Of a stretch of DNA of 64,000 nucleotides, positions 41,549 to 51,687 are shown piece after piece (position 1 is the stretch's first letter; every line of letters starts with the position of its first letter). Below the pieces are notes generated by a model. That model was not told the DNA's origin. It saw only the letters and a list, made by a program, of their open reading frames with translations, and did no database searches. Source of the DNA: Planctomyces sp. (GTDB lineage: Bacteria; Planctomycetota; Planctomycetia; Planctomycetales; Planctomycetaceae); NCBI GenBank assembly GCA_016795105.1, contig JAEUIH010000005.1, positions 133,220 through 197,219 on the forward strand. Direction: 5' to 3'. A program made the translations under genes and the position numbers.

Positions 41549-42300
41549 CACTTTGGACTCCTGCTGAACTTGGTTCTTCAATCATTTTCGGGCAATGGGA
41601 TGCTTCAACCCTGTCCGGAGCAGACAACTCAAACGTGAGTTCGTGGGCTGACAGCTCTGATAATGGAAGAACCTTATCTACAGGGGCCACACCACCAAAA
41701 CTTAGAACCTCAGTTGGAGAGAAACAAAACGGACTCAATACCGTACAGATTTCTACATCCATCTTCGACTCACGTCAGTTTTGGTATAAGGCTGGGAGTG
41801 AAGTGACCTGTAACGGAATGTTTGCGATCTCTGTCTACAAGTGCGTGACGGGAGTAACAAACGCACGAGTTGTTGACGTTTCTGGGAGAGTACAACACAC
41901 AGCACAGACGGTCGGGTTCTCGCAGGGTTTGGTTTCGTTTTCAAACGCTGCAACGGGGTGGACATTCACACTAACATTTCGGCAAGGGATAACCCACACG
42001 CAGACCGTCATCATTGGGCAAGACATGCTGCATTCTGGGAGCCCTCCGTATGAAGTTCAGGCCACTCCGTACAACGAGAGCGCAGACTTTCAGTTGGTCG
42101 GCAGCGTAGCAGAAGTTCTGATTCTCCGGACCATCCCTTTTGCCGACATACGCAGAAGAATTGAGGGTTACATAGCTCACAAATGGGGAATCACTTCAGT
42201 GCTGGCATCAGACCACCCATACAAAATAACAGCCCCCACCATCGATGAGCCCCCTGCGGCATCTGAGCGAGTGCTTCATCCGATACAGCTTTCACTTTAA
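41545..42300 (+). CDS. Concanavalin/LamG-like virion protein
   Basis: The protein has 251 residues. The opening ELGSSIIFGQWDASTL and the end ADIRRRIEGYIAHKWGI, LASDHPYK match the lectin-like jelly-roll proteins frequent in phage and metagenomic virion clusters. It may help adsorption to cell-surface sugars. Confidence 0.6.
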   Translation: MTLWTPAELGSSIIFGQWDASTLSGADNSNVSSWADSSDNGRTLSTGATPPKLRTSVGEKQNGLNTVQISTSIFDSRQFWYKAGSEVTCNGMFAISVYKCVTGVTNARVVDVSGRVQHTAQTVGFSQGLVSFSNAATGWTFTLTFRQGITHTQTVIIGQDMLHSGSPPYEVQATPYNESADFQLVGSVAEVLILRTIPFADIRRRIEGYIAHKWGITSVLASDHPYKITAPTIDEPPAASERVLHPIQLSL

Positions 42301-42312
42301 CAGGCGGAAAAC

Positions 42313-43212
42313 ATGACAAAGCAATATCACTTTTCTGCCGATGGTAGCGACGTCGATGTCTACGTCCGTGCGATGGACCCTACCACTGGTGATCACATTG
42401 ATCCGGATGGGTGGTTGGCGAATCCTAATTCAGCTGACGTGACGCTTACTGAATATCCGTCAGCAGTTCACGCAGGGACGAGGCTCAGTCAAGGTGAGTA
42501 CAGATTCACATTTTCAGGATTATCGCCCGCAGTGTCAGCAAGTGCTACGGTTCATGCTGTTATAGACGGGGCGATTGCTTCTGTTGCATGGACCACATTG
42601 ATTATTCCGATCGTTGTCAGCCGTCCTTGGTTGATAACACTCGGAACAAATGCACCATCCAATTGGATCAATGCAGCGGCGATTGCAGCCGGAGCACTGA
42701 ACGACAAGGGCAATTGGTCAAAAGCCGGCGACGCCATGGCACTGACCTCAGGCGAAAGATCGACACTGGCCACAGCAGTCGAGGCGGCATTGCTCAATGA
42801 AGGTGACGGGCAGCAGTTGCTCGCAGCGATCTCAGCACAGGTGCAGGCATTGTTTGACTCCGGGGCCGACATTCCGGTTTCAACGCTGGTCACATTGATT
42901 CGCGACGGGATTCTCAATCGAGTGCTTTCCGGCAATCATGAAACAGCGGGAACAGTCGGGAAGGTCCTGCAAGACACTGTCGCCGACACCGCTGAACTTC
43001 AGACGGACTGGGCGAATGGCGGGCGCCTCGACCTCTTGGTAGATCAGGCGATCGCTGAAGCCCAACTCGCTCGACGTGTCCTGGCAAACAAGCATGTTGT
43101 TGTGGAATCGCCACCGGGAACGTTCACCATCAGCGTTCGAAACGATGACGACACGGCCACCGTCAGAACGATTGTCTACATCCCGGCGACTGGAGCGAGG
43201 ACGGTGTCATGA
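42313..43212 (+). CDS. Tail/baseplate-associated structural protein
   Basis: The protein has 299 residues. A beta-rich N-terminal domain (QYHFSADGSDVDVYVRAMD) is followed by a helical stretch with TAGTVGKVLQDTVADTAELQTDWANGGRLDLLVD, a segment shared by many phage fibre and baseplate proteins, and a beta C-terminus. Exact role is unknown. Confidence 0.55.
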   Translation: MTKQYHFSADGSDVDVYVRAMDPTTGDHIDPDGWLANPNSADVTLTEYPSAVHAGTRLSQGEYRFTFSGLSPAVSASATVHAVIDGAIASVAWTTLIIPIVVSRPWLITLGTNAPSNWINAAAIAAGALNDKGNWSKAGDAMALTSGERSTLATAVEAALLNEGDGQQLLAAISAQVQALFDSGADIPVSTLVTLIRDGILNRVLSGNHETAGTVGKVLQDTVADTAELQTDWANGGRLDLLVDQAIAEAQLARRVLANKHVVVESPPGTFTISVRNDDDTATVRTIVYIPATGARTVS

Positions 43213-43814
43213 TCCCATTCGTAGCCATTGGCCCGGGACCGGATTATCCAGCCGTTGCGGACGTCGAAGACGGGGTTGTCTACGACTTCGGAAACCTCGA
43301 GGGTACGCTCGTCGGCGGAGCCGGTGGTACCTTTCCTGCAACGGATGACGTTCGAAATGGGACTGTCTACGGGCCGACCGACAACCTCGTCGGTACAGCC
43401 ACAGAGTTCGCCACGCCACTGGCCGATCTTGACGACGCCAACATGTCGGCATTTGAAGACGCCGCACTGCAAGGCCTCGAGACTCTCTACGATGTTGAGG
43501 GTGTCCCTGCCGATTACACAACCGACGGCGAGACTGTCCGGATCACCGTTCTCGTGGAATCGAAGCAGACGACGCTCGACGACAGCAACAACCAGCGCAA
43601 AGAGATTGAGGTACTCAGATGCAGTGCATTGGCCAGCATTGTGACCGACCCGAAAGTCGGTGACACGCTCACTCTGAAAGCCAGCAACGGCACTCGAACA
43701 TATCGGCTCACTCAAATGCCTGTTCTCTCAGACAGCCACCTCGAGTGGGAACTTGAATTCCAGCGGTCCAAACTCATGAAAGTAGGGGGCGTCAAAGTCG
43801 CTCCGACCAAATAG
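43209..43814 (+). CDS. Structural hypothetical protein
   Basis: The protein has 201 residues. It opens with repeats of the type DVEDGVVYDFGNLEGTL and DVRNGTVYGPTDNLVGT, often seen in phage fibre-like proteins, then a helix and a beta C-terminus (ETVRITVLVESK, TLTLKASNGTRTYRL) resembling small head-tail proteins. It overlaps the upstream gene by ATGA. Confidence 0.5.
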   Translation: MIPFVAIGPGPDYPAVADVEDGVVYDFGNLEGTLVGGAGGTFPATDDVRNGTVYGPTDNLVGTATEFATPLADLDDANMSAFEDAALQGLETLYDVEGVPADYTTDGETVRITVLVESKQTTLDDSNNQRKEIEVLRCSALASIVTDPKVGDTLTLKASNGTRTYRLTQMPVLSDSHLEWELEFQRSKLMKVGGVKVAPTK

Positions 43815-43817
43815 CCA

Positions 43818-44612
43818 ATGACACCAATCCTATTTATTGCGGACATCGAAACCTCTAGCCTGGTCGATCCTACAGCCATCGGGGACGAAACAAATCCGTT
43901 TCAGAAACGACTGTCCACATGGGAGTCTTTGGGCCTGCTCGACTATATCTCCGACGTCAATACCGGTCGGTGGTGCGGTTGGCAGGAAGTGAAGGGCTCT
44001 GGGCCAGATGGCCAGTCCGGATTCGCATTCCGGGTTCTGCCGAAGCAATCACGAGAAGACGCGGCTCCGATCCTGACACCTTCAACGGTCTGGCATCGTG
44101 CTTCTGAACGGGTCTGGTTCTCTGGCACGATCCCGACCCCTGACGAGCTTCTCCGGTACAGTCTCCCGCCACTTCCTACGCATTCAGTTCTGTTGAGCGA
44201 CGGGCAGGTTTGGGAGGTTCCGAGGATCAGGAGGCCAATCGCTGGGGGTTACGTGCTTCATCCGACCCAGAACCTTTCGGAACTTCCGCAACGGGTCCGA
44301 AAGACATGGGACGGGCAGGTAATCCTTGAACCGTCGCCGGCATGGAATGAGCTTTGGCAGAAGTCGCTTCGATTTGCAATGTCGATCTGGGGTGAATCGC
44401 AGGGGATCACCTACCAGGAGTTGTATGAATTCGCTCTTGAGCTTCTGGGGATGCGATACCGCTACACGGACCTGATCGCCCGAGCATTCCCGGAACCACT
44501 TGAAATCGATTCACTGTGGCGAGTTATCAGGGCCGCATGTGGCGGTGATCTGGTGGAGGCGGAACTTCAAAAAAAAAGACAGTACGAAGAGGCGGATGTC
44601 TACTCTCAATAG
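43818..44612 (+). CDS. Tail assembly chaperone-like protein with predicted -1 frameshift
   Basis: The unshifted product has 264 residues. The last 80 (WNELWQKSLRFAMSIWG, YQELYEFALELLGMRY, LWRVIRAACGGDLVEAEL) are helical and fit a gpG-type chaperone. A run of nine A residues (44569-44577), read C AAA AAA AAA-G in context, provides an A-AAA-AAA slippery heptamer. A -1 shift replaces the last 11 residues by 49 others and ends at TAG 44723-44725, two bases before the tape measure start, giving 302 residues. Confidence 0.65.
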   Translation: MTPILFIADIETSSLVDPTAIGDETNPFQKRLSTWESLGLLDYISDVNTGRWCGWQEVKGSGPDGQSGFAFRVLPKQSREDAAPILTPSTVWHRASERVWFSGTIPTPDELLRYSLPPLPTHSVLLSDGQVWEVPRIRRPIAGGYVLHPTQNLSELPQRVRKTWDGQVILEPSPAWNELWQKSLRFAMSIWGESQGITYQELYEFALELLGMRYRYTDLIARAFPEPLEIDSLWRVIRAACGGDLVEAELQKKRQYEEADVYSQ

Positions 44613-44725
44613 AGTTTCACGCTTGGCTGTCCGGCTTCCTGCCTGATCATCAGCCGACCGCTGCGGAACTTCTGCTGGCCCCGATCCTGAAACCGACAAC
44701 ATCAATCATAATTCCTGCGAGATAG
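44569..44725 (+). other. Programmed -1 frameshift extension (gpT-like)
   Basis: After the slip the frame reads KTVRRGGCLLSIEFHAWLSG and continues through DHQPTAAELLLAPILKP to the stop. The 157-bp stretch would otherwise be an unexplained gap. The position directly before the tape measure is that of the lambda G/GT frameshift. Confidence 0.65.
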
Positions 44726-44726
44726 C

Positions 44727-46637
44727 ATGAGCAACATTAGCTTTGACATGTCGGCAAACGATCAGAACGTCGAGAAGACGCTGGTCCAGCAGCAGAAGGA
44801 GATCGCGAAACTCACCGCCGAATTGGAGAAGCTCCGGACCAAAACAACTGAAAACACTAAGGCCGCTCAAGACGCAGCGAAAACCGCGGCCGAACAGAAC
44901 AAACTGGCCGCAGAAGCCCAGAAGGTAATCACAGCAACCAGGACTGAGACCGAGCGACACTCAGCAGCGGTGGCAAAACTCGACGAGTTGAAGCATAAGG
45001 GGCTTCTGACCGAGGAGCAGTACAGCCGAGCACTCGAGGCCGAGCGATCTGGGCTGCAATCCACAAAGGACTCTCAAGCAGCAGCAGCCAAAGCAACGGC
45101 TGAGCACAATCGGGAACTTGAAGAATCCCGGAGAGTGATCGACGGCCTCAAGACCCCGCAGGATCGATACAAGGAGCGGGTTGAACGATTGAACCAACTC
45201 CGGGACAAGGGGCTTCTGACGACGGAGCAGCACGCGGCTGCAATCGCGAAGGAAGGCCAGGGACTCAACACGAACGCGAAAGCGGCCGACACCTTCGGAT
45301 CAAGTCTCAGCTCCGCAGCGACAAAAATGGGAATGATGGTCGCGGGGTTCTCGGCAGCGACGTTTGTCCTGCAGCAAATGCGAGCCGAGTACGACGCATT
45401 GATCGAACGGCAGGGGCGGTCACGTGACAAGAACCTCGATCTGGGAAAAGAGCAGGAAGCGCTGATCGAGAACCTCGGGGGAGAAGATGCAGGAAAACTG
45501 TTCTCCCAAATTCGCGGTCTGTCGAAAGGAACCGGAATCGAAGAGGATCGACTCACAGCGGCGATGAACGAGACGCTTGCGGCCCGTGGTGATATGTCGC
45601 TGGACTCTGTGTTCAAGGCCGTCGAAACCACATCGAAGGTCAAGAAGCTCGACCCGGCCAAAATACCCGTGATGGCCGCAGCAACTCTTGACGTCCAGAA
45701 GCAGACTGGCATGAGCGCCGAGGAGTCTCTCGGATTCTTGATGCAGCTCCAGAGTCAGAGCCGAGTTAAGAGCCTCGGAAGTCTCGCGGAAAATGTCACT
45801 CCTGGAATCGGGGCCGTGATGGAGTTCGGAGCGGATCGCCAAACGGCGGCGGGGATGATGGCTGCACTGTCTCACGGAATGGGCGACACAACCGGAGCGC
45901 AGACAAAGACATCAGCAATTCAGCTTGCCAGACAGCTTGAGGCGTTCGGGGGTAAAGGCTCGGACCTCGGGCAGTTGATGAAGGACATCCAGGCGGACCC
46001 ACAACTTCAGGAGATCTTTCTTGCGAATGCGTCGTTCGAGGCCGCAGCACTTCCGGCGGTTCGATCACTCCTCGGAGGCGGAAAGCAGGCTCAACAATTT
46101 GCAGGTGCTCGCAGTGTATTTGCCCAGGACCCTACCGGAGCACTGAATGCAGCAATCGCAGCCCGTGGGGCTTCTCCTGCGATCGGACTCGCGGAAGGAA
46201 AGGCCCAGCTCGACAACTTCATTTCGCAGCAGCAGCTAGCCGACATGGCCGGGGCTGAATCTGCGATCGTGCGGGAGTCGATGCAGAAGATCCGAGACGG
46301 ACTCGGGCGATCGAGGCTTTCTCAATCGGCTCTCCAGATTTTCGACGATGCTGCTTCCGGAGGATACCAGAGCTTCGAGGATGCGATTGCGGCACTCGAG
46401 TCGGAGCGAGAAGCCGCAAGGATTGGCCAGTCGGACCTGACGAACGCTCTCGGGTTTGTTCCAGGGGCTTCGTCGACGAAAACATTTCTTCAGAGCCGAA
46501 ACGCAGTTCAGAACGTCCGGCAGATCGAGCAGCTCGACCAATTGATCGCAGCCCTGCAGGAACAAAACAAACGGCTCGCCGCCCAGCAGAACGCAGGGGC
46601 GATGGCCGGTAAAGCAACAGCACAGAGGGAGCGCTAA
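44727..46637 (+). CDS. Tail tape measure protein
   Basis: The protein has 636 residues. The first third is coiled coil with two repeats built on LxxLxxKGLLTxEQ (about residues 85-105 and 150-175). A hydrophobic patch MGMMVAGFSAATFVL follows, then a helical region with minor-tail-like features (GLSKGTGIEEDRLTAAMNETLA) and a C-terminal coiled coil. Tape measure length sets tail length at roughly 0.15 nm per residue, which would predict a tail near 95 nm. Confidence 0.82.
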   Translation: MSNISFDMSANDQNVEKTLVQQQKEIAKLTAELEKLRTKTTENTKAAQDAAKTAAEQNKLAAEAQKVITATRTETERHSAAVAKLDELKHKGLLTEEQYSRALEAERSGLQSTKDSQAAAAKATAEHNRELEESRRVIDGLKTPQDRYKERVERLNQLRDKGLLTTEQHAAAIAKEGQGLNTNAKAADTFGSSLSSAATKMGMMVAGFSAATFVLQQMRAEYDALIERQGRSRDKNLDLGKEQEALIENLGGEDAGKLFSQIRGLSKGTGIEEDRLTAAMNETLAARGDMSLDSVFKAVETTSKVKKLDPAKIPVMAAATLDVQKQTGMSAEESLGFLMQLQSQSRVKSLGSLAENVTPGIGAVMEFGADRQTAAGMMAALSHGMGDTTGAQTKTSAIQLARQLEAFGGKGSDLGQLMKDIQADPQLQEIFLANASFEAAALPAVRSLLGGGKQAQQFAGARSVFAQDPTGALNAAIAARGASPAIGLAEGKAQLDNFISQQQLADMAGAESAIVRESMQKIRDGLGRSRLSQSALQIFDDAASGGYQSFEDAIAALESEREAARIGQSDLTNALGFVPGASSTKTFLQSRNAVQNVRQIEQLDQLIAALQEQNKRLAAQQNAGAMAGKATAQRER

Positions 46638-46640
46638 CAG

Positions 46641-47060
46641 ATGGCAGTTTTCAGGAGCTGGATCACGGCTGAGGGCGACCTGACGCACGTTCTTGATTTC
46701 CTGAACATTCAGGGAATCCCAACTCCTACGCGCCAACAGTTTGATCGAGTTTCGCGGCCCGGTGTCGACGGAATTGGGCTTTGGTATACCGGGGAACGGG
46801 GGGAGCCGTTTCAGATCATCACCGTATCTGACTATGCATCAGAGGCAAACGCGAATTCAGCATTCACCGCTGCTCGAGCAATGGTCGGTGGCAAACGTGA
46901 CCTGTACTGGCAGAACGGTCTGTGGGGGACAGTCTTGATTCATGCCGTCTCAATGCAGCCGAAGAAGTACGTGAAGTCAGCTGTTGGCGGACAGGCAATC
47001 TCAGCTGGCGGCTCCGGATTCCTGCTGACCCTAAACTGGACGATGGAGACGCTGGTGTAA
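46641..47060 (+). CDS. Tail-tip hypothetical protein
   Basis: The protein has 139 residues after GGGAG. It is beta-rich (FQIITVSDYASEANANSAFTAARAMVGGKRDLYWQNGLWGTVLIHAV), a pattern found in small tail proteins between tape measure and hub. Its stop shares bases with the next start (TAATG). Confidence 0.5.
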   Translation: MAVFRSWITAEGDLTHVLDFLNIQGIPTPTRQQFDRVSRPGVDGIGLWYTGERGEPFQIITVSDYASEANANSAFTAARAMVGGKRDLYWQNGLWGTVLIHAVSMQPKKYVKSAVGGQAISAGGSGFLLTLNWTMETLV

Positions 47061-49219
47061 TGCCGATCAATCTTCCCACCGCAAGTAACATCCTGACACT
47101 GGTCTATACAAAAGCCACATGGGCCGGATCGTGGGTGGAGCGGTCCCTCATGGAATGCCTGTCGATTCAGGATAACGCGGCTCCGTCGCATTCGTCAGCT
47201 GTCTTCCGGTATCGCTACGGGGGACTCCTGATGCCGGCGATTGGCTCGAGGCCGGAGGACACATCGGCGGCCACCGAAGCACGGCCCAGCCTCCTTGGGC
47301 ACTATGTAAAGGTTGTCATCACCGGGGTTGCTGAGTGGTACGGAGTGATTCCGGAAAGTGCCGACAATCGACGCGGATTGCTGGCGACGGTTCCGACGGG
47401 CGAGGTCACATACAACGCCTTCGGACTTACGTGGCTCCTGGATCAGGCAAAACCAGTCAGGCAGTCGAAGGTCAAGACCGGGACCGGAACGACCGTGATG
47501 ATCAATCGCGGGATCCCATTTAACGGTGGGACCGGTTCGGAAAAGAAATCATCGCGATCGAGGTGGAAGAACTACGACGCCACAGAAAAGAGTTTCACGG
47601 ATCGCGGAAAGACCACATCCCCGGCAGCGTGGAAAGCTTCGAACGCGATCGAATACCTTCTCGACAACTTTGCTCCCAAGGATAGCTCCGGAGCTGAACT
47701 GCTTCCGTTCGTGCTCGACTCCGGAGCCCTCTCGTTCTTGGACTACGAGATTCCATTCACCGAGTACCATGGCCGGACGGTCTGGCAGATTATAAATCAA
47801 TTGGTTGCCAGGTATCGGGGCCTCGGGTTTCACGCGTGGGTTGATACAGCGCCGACGACACCGGAAGTGAAGCTCAAGGTTTGGAGCCAGAACGCTGCCG
47901 CAATCACACTGCCGAGCGGTGGCACGATCCCGCTGAATCCCGACACTGCGACCTATGACTTTGATACGGCAAAAAACGTACTAGACGCCACGATCTCGAC
48001 AACACTTCTGACGCAGTTCGATCAGATTGTGGTTGAAGGTGAACGAGCCGGATCGATCTTCACGGTTCGACCCACCGAGCACATGTACGGGGCGTGGCCG
48101 TCCGTGGAGGAGGATGACTACGAGTCAGCCGCAACCGGCCAGACCTCGTTCAGCTCCATGACCGACGAGGACAAGTTGGCGGCGAACACCGACTGGCGAG
48201 CTCGAGACTATCTCGCAAAGGTGTTCAGCCAGTGGAAGCTGGACAGCACATGGACCGGACGAGCCGACACGGACCCCAGCAGCGCGAGCCATGACTTTGC
48301 GTTCCCTGAACTGGACGAGGACGGGGCAGACAATCCGGCGACGTCTGCGAAGTTCCAGCGGGCGGGTTTGCGGTTTCAGTCCTACATTCCGCTGCTTCCT
48401 GGAATCGATTACACAACCGGGGTCGACTCCGACACCAACGGGGATGACGAGCAGGAGGCCGACTTTCTTCCGCCGATTGTGCTGTTCAAGACTCAGGCGA
48501 TCAACACGGCTCACACTGCCGACGTGGGTTGGGTTCACGCTGAGCGGATCAACGAGGCTGTTGCGTCCGGATCAGAAAAACGACTCTATCCGTTCTCTGT
48601 CGATGTCCAGGTCCGAGACGACGCACCGGGATTGATCCTCCGAGTCGTCGGAGCCCCGCAGCATTACATTTGCCAGGATCAGTTCGACAGCAACGGAGCC
48701 TACGAAGACATCCCTGCGGATCAGGGACTCAACATGGAAGACTGGCTGGCGACTGTATACGTTCTGCAGGACGACTTCTGCCGAGCAGTATACCCGCTTC
48801 AGGCCGATCTTCCGACGCTCGATCTCGTTCGGCAGCTGCTGATCAAATACCCGGGCGCCCACCTCGACTATCTGGTCGATGGCACAATCGTCGGAGTCGA
48901 AGGCGGCGGGCTAGTGAAGAACTCCGATGGCGGGGTCTGGCTTCGAGATGACCGAGAGAGGTGCAAGGACATAGCCCGACTGGCATTTGCCTGGTATGGG
49001 GCCGAGCGGCGAACGCTGTCTCTCGGGATCCGGGGAATCGTGGCGATCCCGGACTTCGCTCTGGGAGTCCTCGTAACCGACATCGGCAGCGGGGCAACTC
49101 TTCAGACGATCAACACCGTGATCACTTCCGTCGCTTACGATCTTGTCGCCGGCACGACACGGATCTCCACTCAGTTCGGGGAGATCGACTTCATTTCCAG
49201 TTTCGTGGATCAAACATGA
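47060..49219 (+). CDS. Large tail hub/tip protein
   Basis: The protein has 719 residues from ATG 47060. Several beta-rich domains are seen, for example VKVVITGVAEWYGVIPES near the N-terminus and LDATISTTLLTQFDQIVVEGERAGSI in the middle, a pattern of baseplate-hub or distal tail proteins in siphoviruses. The C-terminal 80 residues (LGVLVTDIGSG...TTRISTQFGEIDFIS) resemble hub-protein ends. Function is inferred from position and size. Confidence 0.6.
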   Translation: MPINLPTASNILTLVYTKATWAGSWVERSLMECLSIQDNAAPSHSSAVFRYRYGGLLMPAIGSRPEDTSAATEARPSLLGHYVKVVITGVAEWYGVIPESADNRRGLLATVPTGEVTYNAFGLTWLLDQAKPVRQSKVKTGTGTTVMINRGIPFNGGTGSEKKSSRSRWKNYDATEKSFTDRGKTTSPAAWKASNAIEYLLDNFAPKDSSGAELLPFVLDSGALSFLDYEIPFTEYHGRTVWQIINQLVARYRGLGFHAWVDTAPTTPEVKLKVWSQNAAAITLPSGGTIPLNPDTATYDFDTAKNVLDATISTTLLTQFDQIVVEGERAGSIFTVRPTEHMYGAWPSVEEDDYESAATGQTSFSSMTDEDKLAANTDWRARDYLAKVFSQWKLDSTWTGRADTDPSSASHDFAFPELDEDGADNPATSAKFQRAGLRFQSYIPLLPGIDYTTGVDSDTNGDDEQEADFLPPIVLFKTQAINTAHTADVGWVHAERINEAVASGSEKRLYPFSVDVQVRDDAPGLILRVVGAPQHYICQDQFDSNGAYEDIPADQGLNMEDWLATVYVLQDDFCRAVYPLQADLPTLDLVRQLLIKYPGAHLDYLVDGTIVGVEGGGLVKNSDGGVWLRDDRERCKDIARLAFAWYGAERRTLSLGIRGIVAIPDFALGVLVTDIGSGATLQTINTVITSVAYDLVAGTTRISTQFGEIDFISSFVDQT

Positions 49220-50418
49220 TTCAGCAGCCGACCAGATTCCGAGGAGTGCGTCGCCGGTGCGCGGGCCCGTTGCTGGTTCGGAGCCGCCCGGCGATCCCGC
49301 GAGTCTCAGAGGAAGTAAACGAGATCGGCGGAGCTGTCTGGCGAACCATGAAGCCAACGTTCATTGCTGACTACGAGGGCATCTCGACGGCGAGCTGGGC
49401 GAGTGGGACGAACGTGAAGACCTACGCGTTCACCGGGACAAATGGTCAATCCGTCATCATGGACCCGATTCGCTGGGTCGTATACGAACCGACAACGGCA
49501 GGCGATCGATATGACTATGTCAATCGGCAGTCGGCGCCCAAAACCAGCTTTCTGGATCTCCCGATGACGAACTTGGTGTTCGATCCAAATCCGCACGGGC
49601 GGCATGCACTGCTGAATACGATCCTTCCAGTCTCTGGACGGTCTCACGTGACACTGAAGCCGACAAGCCAGCTCAACGCATCATTCGTGAACAGTCCGAT
49701 CCGGATCAGCGGTGTGACCGCGACACCATCAGTCTACAAGTTCCGGCATCGTATCAACGGCTCTGCGGTCGGGACCTTGCAGTCAGGCCCGGTGACGGCC
49801 TTCACCGGAGCGGAGTGGGGCGTTTCGCTGAACGAAGGAGATGTGTACGAGCTGGACGTCTGGACGAAGTATCAGCTCGGGGCAACCGGAACCTCGACGC
49901 TCCAGATTGAGACCGGGCAGAACATCGGCGGCATCTCGGATAACTATTCGCCGCTCGCCGCAACCCGCAAGTTGACGATGGACGCCCTGATCTCGTACGG
50001 CTGGAATCCGTCAACTCACAAGTACAATCTTTCGTTCACCGGCGGCGACATGACCACCATGGACTACGAGTTGTTTTACGACACTCGGGCTCAATGGGGC
50101 TACAATGGGACCACATCGTACTGGTACATCGCTCTCGACTGGCTTGGCGAAATTCCTCTGCTGTCGATCGGTAATCCCGTCCACGGCGCCTGCTGGTTCG
50201 TTCCGACCGACTCCAGCGACTACATCCTCAGCACAACACGGCCCGACATGACCGGGACGCAGCTCTGGAAAATGGGCTGCTGGGACTGGGACGGGACCAC
50301 GACCTTTGTCCCGGTGCATCGCTACTCGGCACTCGAATCGTTCATTGGGAAACGGTCGGGGACATTCGAGTTTACCGACATCAAGATGCCCACCGCTGTC
50401 TCGGTGGCGTACGCGTGA
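49216..50418 (+). CDS. Terminal tail/receptor-binding candidate
   Basis: The protein has 400 residues from ATG 49216 (ATGA overlap). The basic N-terminus (RFRGVRRRCAGPLLVRSR) may attach to the tail, and the rest is aromatic, beta-rich and threonine/serine-rich. It is the last gene of the late operon, directly before the strong terminator, a common place for receptor-binding proteins. Confidence 0.55.
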   Translation: MIQQPTRFRGVRRRCAGPLLVRSRPAIPRVSEEVNEIGGAVWRTMKPTFIADYEGISTASWASGTNVKTYAFTGTNGQSVIMDPIRWVVYEPTTAGDRYDYVNRQSAPKTSFLDLPMTNLVFDPNPHGRHALLNTILPVSGRSHVTLKPTSQLNASFVNSPIRISGVTATPSVYKFRHRINGSAVGTLQSGPVTAFTGAEWGVSLNEGDVYELDVWTKYQLGATGTSTLQIETGQNIGGISDNYSPLAATRKLTMDALISYGWNPSTHKYNLSFTGGDMTTMDYELFYDTRAQWGYNGTTSYWYIALDWLGEIPLLSIGNPVHGACWFVPTDSSDYILSTTRPDMTGTQLWKMGCWDWDGTTTFVPVHRYSALESFIGKRSGTFEFTDIKMPTAVSVAYA

Positions 50419-50446
50419 GAGCAAGGACCGTCATAGTCGACAGGTC

Positions 50447-50475
50447 GCCCCGGTGCGAGAACACCGGGGCTTTTT
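50447..50475 (+). terminator. Strong rho-independent terminator of the late operon
   Basis: GCCCCGGTG (50447-50455) pairs with CACCGGGGC (50462-50470) around CGAGAA, followed by TTTTT. It closes the structural operon. Confidence 0.9.
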
Positions 50476-50584
50476 CAATCGTCGGTTGAAATTCTCCTCC
50501 CGCTGGGCAAGGATCTGACCTTCACGCGGGTGTGGGTGTGGCGGAGTTTGCCCCATTAATCACTCTCAGCTGAAGGAGTTATAC

Positions 50585-51535
50585 GTGTCAGATCGTATGT
50601 ATATGGTGGAAAAGCCTGGCGGCAAGCGAACGAAAGCTGTCACTAAGGCCGCGATTATCGAAGCATTCAAGGCTGGAAAACTCAGTGACGAGTGTCGGGT
50701 TTACCCATCCGGTTCAGAGTCGTTTCTGATGATTGAAGAATTTGTCTTCGCAGAAAACGCTTCAGCATTAACATCATCTCCTCCCGAAATGTTGCCCGTT
50801 GTAATTCAGGCACTTCCAAAGCCTGTTCCGATAGAAAGAATCTCGGGGTCACCAAGGCGGAAGCGTCGATCCTCAGTCAGGGCATTGGGGTTCTTGGCAA
50901 CTTTCGTACTGTTTGTTGCTAGCGTTGGCGGTGGTTGGCTTTGGGTGGTTGCACAACAGCGGATGGCAGAAGCAGAGAAGCAACGAATCGCAGAAGTGAA
51001 ACGGCTACAGGAAGCGGAGGATCAAAAGAAGGTCGAGGCGTTGATTGTCGCTGCACTGTATCAACAAAACCTTGCGACAATCGTTGATCGAGAGGCAAAG
51101 AACGAAGATCGTTCATCCGCACTTGGAACGGTGGTCAAACATTGCGCTAACGAAGCAGGATTAGATATGGAATTTGGCGCCCATGCGCCAAAACTCACTG
51201 AGGTCGGAATGCCCACATCGAGCGACTTCGCTAGTGGAGTGGTTTTCATAGTTCTGGTTGAAGATGAGAAGACGATCCTCAACGTTCGATTCAACGACTT
51301 GACCTACTTTAATGAGGAGAATATGTCGCAATTTGACACAATCCGCAAGATTGGCTGCCTGATTGCCTATCAGTTGTGTGAAGCACGATTTCAAGTCGCC
51401 CCTGACGCATTCACGTCTGAGCTGACAAGTCTGAAACGAGATGCGGTACGATCTCTGACAAAAGATGGCCCCGGCTGGTCAGGAACGATGGAAACATCCA
51501 TCAGCAACTTTGCGATTTCCTATAGCAGGAAATAA
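50585..51535 (+). CDS. GYF_2-like, single-span membrane protein
   Basis: The protein has 316 residues from GTG 50585 behind GAAGGAG. The N-terminal 55 residues (MYMVEKPGGKRTKAVTKAAII, FKAGKLSDECRVYPSGS, FLMIEEFV) resemble a GYF_2 domain, a presumed peptide-binding module. One membrane span (ALGFLATFVLFVASVGGGWLWVV), a short coiled coil and a C-terminal alpha/beta domain follow. It stands beyond the late terminator and so is probably expressed on its own. The neighbour encodes another GYF_2-like membrane protein. Confidence 0.65.
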   Translation: MSDRMYMVEKPGGKRTKAVTKAAIIEAFKAGKLSDECRVYPSGSESFLMIEEFVFAENASALTSSPPEMLPVVIQALPKPVPIERISGSPRRKRRSSVRALGFLATFVLFVASVGGGWLWVVAQQRMAEAEKQRIAEVKRLQEAEDQKKVEALIVAALYQQNLATIVDREAKNEDRSSALGTVVKHCANEAGLDMEFGAHAPKLTEVGMPTSSDFASGVVFIVLVEDEKTILNVRFNDLTYFNEENMSQFDTIRKIGCLIAYQLCEARFQVAPDAFTSELTSLKRDAVRSLTKDGPGWSGTMETSISNFAISYSRK

Positions 51536-51687
51536 TTGCACTCAGAGTATGGCAATCCAAATCTGCACACCAAACATGGCGATCAACGACTGTTGCAACC
51601 AGTAATTCCGGTAATCGGGGAGCCACGTCTTCTACTAGGGACAGATGTTGTATCAGGCTGACGATTCGAGATTCAGGGGGAGTACTT

